64,000 bases of DNA from Pseudoduganella flava (GTDB taxonomy: Bacteria > Pseudomonadota > Gammaproteobacteria > Burkholderiales > Burkholderiaceae_D): positions 1 through 64,000 of the forward strand of contig NZ_VLKW01000011.1 of NCBI RefSeq assembly GCF_007830495.1. Reading direction: 5' to 3'. A model generated the notes under the pieces. That model did no database searches, was not told the origin of the DNA, and was given only the letters and a program-made list of their open reading frames with translations. The translations under genes and the position numbers were made by a program. Positions 63,498 to 64,000 of the stretch are shown here, one piece after another. The first letter of the stretch is position 1. Each line of letters starts with the position of its first letter.

Positions 63498-64000
63498 ATG
63501 CACAGAACCTCCTCCCGCCAGTGCGGCCTCGACACGCTGCGCGCGTTCGCGATCGTGCTGGTGTTCGCCAACCATTACATGGGCTTCGTCACGCAGCGGC
63601 CCACGTTCGGCTTCGTCAGCGAAATCGGCTGGGCGGGCGTGGACCTGTTCTTCGCGCTGTCCGGCTACCTGATCGGCAACCAGATCCTGGCCGGCCTGCG
63701 TACCGGCACGTTCTCGCTGCCGCGCTTCGCCGCCCGCCGGCTGCTGCGCACGCTGCCGAACTACTACGTCGTGCTGGCGCTGTATGCGTTCTGGCCGCCG
63801 TTCGCGGACAGCGGCCGCCACGCGCCGTGGTGGCAGTACCTGACGTTCACGCTGAACCTCGACCTGAAGCCCGGCACGCGCTTTTCGCACGCGTGGTCGC
63901 TGTGCGTGGAGGAGCAGTTTTATTTCGCGCTGCCGCTGCTCGCCGTGCTGGTCGCGCGGCTGCGCGGCGCCGTCACCGCCGGCTGGCTGCTGCTGGCGGC
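63498..64000 (+). CDS. acyltransferase-3 family membrane protein (5' part; runs off the window)
   Basis: Visible 167 residues. RQCGLDTLRAFAIVLVFANHY contains the family's RAxA and His features, then GVDLFFALSGYLIGNQ, FAARRLLRTLPNYYVVL and SHAWSLCVEEQFYF. It transfers acyl groups to sugars or polymers outside the inner membrane. No Shine-Dalgarno; TACAAT (63485-63490) lies seven bases before the ATG. Confidence 0.88.
   Translation, partial: MHRTSSRQCGLDTLRAFAIVLVFANHYMGFVTQRPTFGFVSEIGWAGVDLFFALSGYLIGNQILAGLRTGTFSLPRFAARRLLRTLPNYYVVLALYAFWPPFADSGRHAPWWQYLTFTLNLDLKPGTRFSHAWSLCVEEQFYFALPLLAVLVARLRGAVTAGWLLLA

Overview
The window is GC-rich, densely coded DNA that looks like a chromosome segment of a betaproteobacterium of the Oxalobacteraceae, most likely Massilia or a close relative (Telluria, Duganella, Janthinobacterium). 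This is inference from gene content (MexEF-OprN-type pump with a LysR gene, B3-type metallo-beta-lactamase, LigD/Ku, urease operon, many hybrid kinases) and from scattered intergenic inverted repeats built on GGGACTGTCCC, GGTGTCAGACACC or long GTGTCC palindromes. No database search was possible.

Layout. 1-0.6 kb: tail of an IS4-type transposase and an inverted repeat. 0.6-3.1 kb: a cytochrome P450 divergent from an AraC-type regulator, with four 15-bp iterons between them. 3.1-15.9 kb: a signalling block (a small LytS/NarX-like kinase, a REC-kinase-REC hybrid, a REC-GGDEF diguanylate cyclase, a triple-PAS/GAF hybrid kinase, a PAS-REC protein and a PAS/GAF kinase), interrupted by a hemerythrin gene, three identical tRNA-Arg(ACG) genes and an FMN-dependent lactate-dehydrogenase-type gene. 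15.9-30.1 kb: class A beta-lactamase, 2-hydroxyacid dehydrogenase plus LysR regulator, a five-gene RND efflux operon whose alpha/beta hydrolase has lost its catalytic serine, PgeF-type laccase-domain protein, a B3-type metallo-beta-lactamase and an MHS-type transporter. 30.2-40.7 kb: LigD and Ku (bacterial end joining) about 5.6 kb apart, with a degenerate HD-GYP/LuxR regulator, an AhpD-like protein and a hydrolase between them. 40.9-45.4 kb: SulP transporter, DUF885 protein and two orphan genes. 45.4-51.2 kb: the urease operon ureDABCEFG-ureJ behind a consensus sigma-54 promoter and a perfect NtrC-type box.

The most interesting region is 52.1-59.1 kb. A VpsR-like sigma-54 activator precedes a consensus sigma-54 promoter and a five-gene cluster: a 655-residue Gly/Asn-rich secreted protein, two small exported proteins, a C39-type peptidase and a coiled-coil/beta-barrel outer-membrane protein. 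The parts list resembles the Pseudomonas Fap amyloid system, but I see no direct FapA/B/C similarity. Both small proteins carry a double-glycine RGG site suited to a C39 peptidase. All three secreted proteins share a QN-(S/A) motif near the C terminus. I infer a c-di-GMP- and sigma-54-controlled extracellular fibre or matrix system.

The last 5 kb hold an MBL-fold hydrolase, an ArsR regulator coupled to an Old Yellow Enzyme, a guanidine-II riboswitch in front of a guanidinium exporter gene (gdx), an aspartoacylase-family gene and the start of an acyltransferase-3 gene that runs off the window.
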